From Betaproteobacteria bacterium (lineage in GTDB: Bacteria > Pseudomonadota > Gammaproteobacteria > Burkholderiales > Rhodocyclaceae), in assembly GCA_028065725.1 (NCBI GenBank), contig JAPTVL010000532.1, positions 1-8,057 on the forward strand: a stretch of 8,057 nucleotides of DNA, given 5' to 3'. The notes under the pieces are model-generated. The model was not told where the DNA came from and did not search any database. It saw only the letters and a list, made by a program, of their open reading frames with translations. The translations under genes and the position numbers were made by a program. Every line of letters begins with the position of its first letter. Positions within the stretch are counted from its first letter, which is position 1. Shown here piece after piece: positions 5,399 through 8,057 of the stretch.

Positions 5399-6463
5399 TT
5401 ATTCTGTTTGGCGAAGCTTGAAGGTTTCGGCGATGATGGTGCCGAACGTCGCCGCCTCGCGTTCGTTCCCTGCATATCCGGATGCTTTCAGCCATGGCCG
5501 CACATCGGCGTCTAGTTTTGGCGCAGATATTTCGTAATTAGGGTATTTTTTCGGAAACTCGGCGATGGCTCGCATTAGGCCATCGAAGGTTGCCCCGCTG
5601 GGTTTCGCTGCTATGCCTTTCGTGGCGCCTGAGGATCGCTCCTTTGATACGGCCGCACGATATGCCACACGCATCCTTTCGATCTCGATTTCGTTCATGT
5701 CCCAATGTGATCGAAAGAATGTGTTGAACAGATCAATGTCGCTTGCCTGCACGTAGTAATGATCTGCCCAATCTGGTATGTGCTTTGAGCTTACAACGTC
5801 GTAGCGGCGCCCACGCTCTCGAAGGTATGCATATAAATCGGCGCCCTCATCCGCCAGGGCGTAGCCGTCGCCCTCAGGGATGCGTTCATAGAGGGGGAGC
5901 CCCCTGCAAATATTCTGTGTGCATTCAGTTACTAGGCCTGACAACATGTCTTCGGCTTGCGCGAAAGCTCCCTCGCAAAAGTCCCAGAAATTTGCGACTC
6001 GATCCCTCGTGATGGCCCCAAGGTATAGGCAATTCTGCACGTTGAATGAGGCAAAATTGCGCTTTATATAGTCGCGCAACGTAATTGCGCCTTCGGTTTT
6101 CGTAGGGGCGTTGCTTAGCGACATTTTTACCAGCGAGGCTAATTCGCCATATTCACGCTCATTTCGCTTTTCGTAGTCGTCTCCATGCAGGCCAAATCCT
6201 CTCATTCTCCGTAAGTCTGGCTCAAACAAGTCGCGCAGCGATTCTTTGCCGTCAACAGCGTTTTTTAGCACGCCTTCACATATGGCGATCATCAATTCTC
6301 GCTTCTGCTCGTGGAATGCCTTTTCAAGAAAATAAACGCGCCTTTCCGCGAGCTTCTCAGCTAATGTGTCAAGCTCATCCCGCAGTCGCTTGTTTTCCTG
6401 CTCCTTTTCTTCGCGGGTCATGCTGCTGAAATTGTCGTCGGCGGGTAACTGCTTATTTTCCAT
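5399..6463 (-). CDS. Unknown protein, possible cargo (354 aa)
   Basis: I do not recognise a family. The reading frame is complete, with GAGG 7 nt before the ATG and a TAA stop, and base composition is clearly more AT-rich than in its neighbours, suggesting separate acquisition. Residues about 16-58 are strongly charged and likely a coiled coil (EEKEQENKRLRDELDTLAEKLAERR). The middle (60-270) is helical with many aromatic residues (FWDFCEGAF at 159-167, DWADHYYV at 231-238). A Ser/Gly/Lys-rich linker (272-291) leads to a small C-terminal domain (292-350) with a KLDADVRPWLKASG segment that may be a winged-helix or DNA-binding unit. No membrane segment, Walker motif or known nuclease motif was seen. 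Its slot, between int and the regulator, is one where islands carry variable genes, often defence genes. Confidence 0.85.
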   Translation of the reverse strand: MENKQLPADDNFSSMTREEKEQENKRLRDELDTLAEKLAERRVYFLEKAFHEQKRELMIAICEGVLKNAVDGKESLRDLFEPDLRRMRGFGLHGDDYEKRNEREYGELASLVKMSLSNAPTKTEGAITLRDYIKRNFASFNVQNCLYLGAITRDRVANFWDFCEGAFAQAEDMLSGLVTECTQNICRGLPLYERIPEGDGYALADEGADLYAYLRERGRRYDVVSSKHIPDWADHYYVQASDIDLFNTFFRSHWDMNEIEIERMRVAYRAAVSKERSSGATKGIAAKPSGATFDGLMRAIAEFPKKYPNYEISAPKLDADVRPWLKASGYAGNEREAATFGTIIAETFKLRQTE

Positions 6464-6494
6464 GCTTCCCTCTGCCCCCCTGCGGGATGTTCGG

Positions 6495-6520
6495 CCCGCT
6501 CGCCAGGGGCAGCGGGTTTT
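6495..6520 (+). other. Hairpin in the gap after int
   Basis: In the 100-nt gap between int and the 354-aa gene, CCCGCT (6495-6500) pairs with AGCGGG (6511-6516), with an inner GCC/GGC pairing and TTTT after it on the plus strand. On the minus strand, the coding direction, no T-run follows, so it is a poor terminator for int. It may block plus-strand antisense transcription, or may mean nothing. Confidence 0.3.
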
Positions 6521-6563
6521 CGGCTCCGGAGATCAGCCGTAACCTAGGCCGAGCAAAACGGAG

Positions 6564-7796
6564 TCAGGCGGCTGCCGCCCCCGACAACTGGACAACATGC
6601 GCGCCCGCCTTGAGCTGGTCAAGATAGTCAGCCCACTTCTGCATCATGGCGCGCCGCTCGTCTATGAAACGCATGCGTGCATAGGCGTTGCCCAGCCGTG
6701 ATGCGTCGGGAGCCTTGTGCGCAATGTGAGTCTCGATCACCTCGGGCTTCATGCCTAGGCGTTCATGCCCGAATGTACGCAGCAGCGCGCGCCAACCGTG
6801 CCCGGTCAACTCCTCTTGCGTGTTGATGCCGATGCGGCGCATCGCGGCGTTGATCGCGGCATCGGATAGGGGTTTCAGCGGGGTACGACCACCGACGAAT
6901 ACCCACCCTGCCGGCAGGTGCCCAGTCAGCGGATGCAGCTCGCGCAGGATCTCCACGGCCTGGCGCGACAGCGGAATGATGTGGTCGATTCCGGTCTTGG
7001 TAACTCGGTAGCTCCACACGCCCGCATCCAGGTCCACATGCTCCCAGCGCATCGCACGCAGCTCGCCGGGACGGCTCACCAGCAGCGGGAGCAGTCGCAC
7101 TGCTGCGATCACCTGCGCTTGCCCCGTCAGGCCATCGAACATGCGCAAGATGCCGCCCACGGCTGCGGGGTCGTTCGTCGGGGCCGCGTAGTGGGTGTGG
7201 CGCACCGGGGGCAAAGCGCCTCGCAGTGCCTGCGTCGGATCGCCTTCGGCCCTCCCCGTGGCGATGGCATAGCGGATCACCTCGCCGATGTTCTGGATCA
7301 CGCGATGCGCGGTGTCCAACGAACCGCGCCGTTCAACCCGGCGCGCGACATCCAGGATTTCCGGGGCTTTGATGTCGGCAATCGGGCGGTGCCCGATAAA
7401 GGGGAACACGTCACGCTCCAGCCGACGAACGACCTTGTCTCGATGGCTTACTGCCTTACTCGACAGGTGCCGGTCGAACCACTCCCGCGCCACAGCCTCC
7501 AATGAATCGGCGGCGGCCTGGCGCTGGCGAAGTTTCTCAGCCTGTTTGGCGGCGCCGGGATCCACGCCAGCGGCAAGCAACTCGCGGGCCTCGTCGCGCC
7601 GTTTGCGCGCAGAGGCCAGGGGCACATCGGGATACGTGCCCAACGCGAGCAGGCGCTCTTTTCCGGCGAAGCGGTACTTCAGCCGCCAGTACTTGCCGCC
7701 ATTCGGGTGCAACAGCAGGTACAGCCCCCGCTCGTCGGCGAGCTTCACCGGCTTGGCACCGGGCTTGGCCCTCTTGATCGCGGTATCGGTCAACAT
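6564..7796 (-). CDS. int: P4-type tyrosine recombinase (integrase)
   Basis: A 410-aa integrase of normal length for the family. The N-terminal arm-binding (DUF4102-type) domain covers about 1-90 (LTDTAIKRAKP, DERGLYLLLHPNGGKYW, LGTYPDVPLASAR). A SAM-like core-binding domain follows (about 98-185), then the catalytic domain. The catalytic set can be read as R242 (in SRPGELR), K267, H333 and R336 (HGWR), H360 and the nucleophile Y372 (in AYAR). All are present, so the enzyme looks active. It cuts and rejoins DNA at the tRNA-Val attachment site for integration and, with an excision factor, for excision. The start lies 160 nt from the tRNA end. The ATG at 7796 has no good ribosome-binding site and sits against a GGGGTACAT repeat, which suggests low or self-limited expression. 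Confidence 0.97.
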   Translation of the reverse strand: MLTDTAIKRAKPGAKPVKLADERGLYLLLHPNGGKYWRLKYRFAGKERLLALGTYPDVPLASARKRRDEARELLAAGVDPGAAKQAEKLRQRQAAADSLEAVAREWFDRHLSSKAVSHRDKVVRRLERDVFPFIGHRPIADIKAPEILDVARRVERRGSLDTAHRVIQNIGEVIRYAIATGRAEGDPTQALRGALPPVRHTHYAAPTNDPAAVGGILRMFDGLTGQAQVIAAVRLLPLLVSRPGELRAMRWEHVDLDAGVWSYRVTKTGIDHIIPLSRQAVEILRELHPLTGHLPAGWVFVGGRTPLKPLSDAAINAAMRRIGINTQEELTGHGWRALLRTFGHERLGMKPEVIETHIAHKAPDASRLGNAYARMRFIDERRAMMQKWADYLDQLKAGAHVVQLSGAAAA

Positions 7797-7799
7797 GGG

Positions 7800-7841
7800 A
7801 TGTACCCCCTGGGTTGTCGATGTACCCCACGAATGTACCCC
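7800..7841. repeat. Three ATGTACCCC repeats upstream of int (arm-type or operator sites)
   Basis: ATGTACCCC occurs at 7800-7808, 7820-7828 and 7833-7841, all in one orientation and ending at the int start codon. Runs of GGGGTACA before P4-type integrase genes are a known feature of such islands, from memory. The copies lie 116-157 bp inside the right attachment core, as arm sites should, and two overlap the likely promoter and translation start. Integrase bound here could also repress its own gene. Confidence 0.65.
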
Positions 7842-7861
7842 CGCGACTCGCGGGTTGTCCA
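7832..7861 (-). promoter_or_regulatory. Candidate int promoter with a dyad in the spacer
   Basis: On the minus strand TGGACA (7861-7856) and TACATT (7837-7832) are 18 bp apart and could serve as -35 and -10 boxes. The spacer contains a perfect dyad, CCCGCGA-C-TCGCGGG (7840-7854), and the -10 overlaps the third ATGTACCCC repeat. A protein bound to the dyad or to the repeat would block the promoter. The boxes are moderate matches to consensus. Confidence 0.4.
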
Positions 7862-7887
7862 GTGACTCTGCGGCACTGCCGGGAACG

Positions 7888-7923
7888 AAAAAAGGCCTTA
7901 GAGAGTTGATTTCTCTAGGGCCT
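7888..7923 (-). terminator. Intrinsic terminator downstream of tRNA-Val, supplied by the element
   Basis: On the minus strand an 11-bp stem (7923-7913 with 7903-7893, one G-T pair) is followed by six T residues (7893-7888), part of which also closes the stem. It starts 33 nt past the tRNA CCA end. It separates tRNA transcription from int. Because it lies inside the element it would replace the original terminator now at 66-98. Confidence 0.8.
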
Positions 7924-7930
7924 CTGGTCT

Positions 7931-7947
7931 TCCGGGGACTCCCCGGA
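7931..7947. other. Short perfect hairpin next to the tRNA 3' end
   Basis: TCCGGGG and CCCCGGA form a 7-bp stem with a 3-nt loop, 9 nt beyond the encoded CCA. No T-run follows. It might guide 3' trailer processing of the tRNA transcript or belong to the attachment region. The function is unknown. Confidence 0.4.
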
Positions 7948-7956
7948 ACGATGTCT

Positions 7957-7978
7957 TGGTGGGTGGTACAGGGATCGA
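7957..7978 (-). repeat. Right attachment site within tRNA-Val
   Basis: This is the tRNA 3' end (CCA, acceptor strand and part of the T-arm) that is repeated imperfectly at 121-142. Crossover most likely falls within GGTGGTACAG (7962-7971), the uninterrupted identity block between the two sites. The tRNA on this side is intact, so the element restored the gene upon integration. Confidence 0.75.
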
Positions 7979-8031
7979 ACCTGTGGCCCCTGCCGTGTGA
8001 AGGCAGTGCTCTACCGCTGAGCTAACCACCC
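7957..8031 (-). tRNA. tRNA-Val, anticodon CAC
   Basis: All four arms can be folded: acceptor GGGTGGT with ACCACCC, D-arm GCTC/GAGC, anticodon stem CTGCC/GGCAG with loop TTCACAC (anticodon CAC, reading GUG), and a T-arm with loop TTCGATC. The discriminator is A and CCA is encoded (7959-7957). Length is 75 nt with CCA and no intron is present. It serves as the integration site of the element. Confidence 0.97.
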
Positions 8032-8040
8032 AAACCGCTA

Positions 8041-8046
8041 ATTATG
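8041..8046 (-). promoter_or_regulatory. Candidate -10 box of the tRNA-Val promoter
   Basis: On the minus strand CATAAT (five of six matches to TATAAT) ends 9 nt before the mature tRNA 5' end. This is a usual spacing for a tRNA promoter with a very short leader. The -35 box would lie beyond the end of the window. Confidence 0.45.
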
Positions 8047-8057
8047 CCATAGGCAAA

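Larger units (their letters stand above)
121..7978. mobile_element. tRNA-Val-integrated element, satellite or island type
   Basis: The region is bounded by the 3' end of a tRNA-Val gene on the right and an imperfect direct copy of that end on the left (19 of 21 aligned bases identical, plus one single-base gap). A P4-type tyrosine recombinase lies directly next to the tRNA and reads away from it. Inside are an AlpA-like regulator, a Rep-like winged-helix protein with internal repeats, two unknown backbone genes and two cargo regions: a 354-aa unknown protein, and an MmeI-like restriction-modification enzyme with a small gene. No conjugation, capsid or packaging gene was seen. That integrases of this family use tRNA 3' ends is established; the limits given here follow from the repeat and are an inference. 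The element could also be a decayed remnant, but every recognised gene is intact. Confidence 0.85.

Noticed and set aside
6918..8025. Plus-strand open frames opposite int and the tRNA
   Set aside because: They are shadows of the integrase and one runs into the tRNA; the compositions are typical of GC-rich antisense frames.

Overview
This window looks like a compact integrative element of about 7.8 kb inserted at the 3' end of a tRNA-Val(CAC) gene in the chromosome of a GC-rich proteobacterium. The GC content, the codon use and the P4-type integrase / AlpA / Rep-like backbone suggest a gamma- or betaproteobacterium such as a xanthomonad or pseudomonad; the genus cannot be settled from the sequence alone. 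All recognised genes lie on the minus strand and read away from the tRNA.

Layout, in the direction of transcription from right to left. (1) The tRNA-Val gene (8031-7957) ends in an encoded CCA and overlaps one attachment site. It is followed by a replacement terminator inside the element. (2) A tyrosine recombinase (int, 7796-6564) is preceded by three copies of ATGTACCCC that are likely arm-type or operator sites. (3) A lower-GC unknown gene of 354 aa (6463-5399) sits in a cargo-like slot. (4) A control region holds two equally built GTCAGG-N12-CCTGAC dyads, set 42 bp apart. (5) A tightly packed backbone operon follows: an AlpA-like regulator/excisionase, a winged-helix Rep-like protein whose 3' end carries four GACTG-N5-CAGTC iteron-like repeats, and two linked unknown genes (181 aa and 77 aa, with an ATGA overlap). 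(6) After a 94-nt leader with competing inverted repeats comes a 931-aa MmeI-like single-chain type IIL restriction-modification enzyme, then a small unknown gene (72 aa). (7) The left end has a tandem AAATATGCCCCC repeat, a duplicated TTTCCGAAAA motif and an imperfect copy of the tRNA 3' end. Outside it lies a strong hairpin that is probably the original tRNA-Val terminator, now separated from its gene.

Inferred working of the element: Int and the AlpA-like protein would drive integration and excision at the tRNA. The winged-helix protein with its internal repeats may start replication of the excised circle. The MmeI-like enzyme, and perhaps the 354-aa protein, would be the defence cargo. 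No capsid, terminase, relaxase or conjugation gene is present, so the element must be a hitch-hiker or satellite if it moves between cells. The less familiar parts are the iteron-bearing Rep gene, the paired unknown backbone genes, the double operator and the 354-aa cargo protein.
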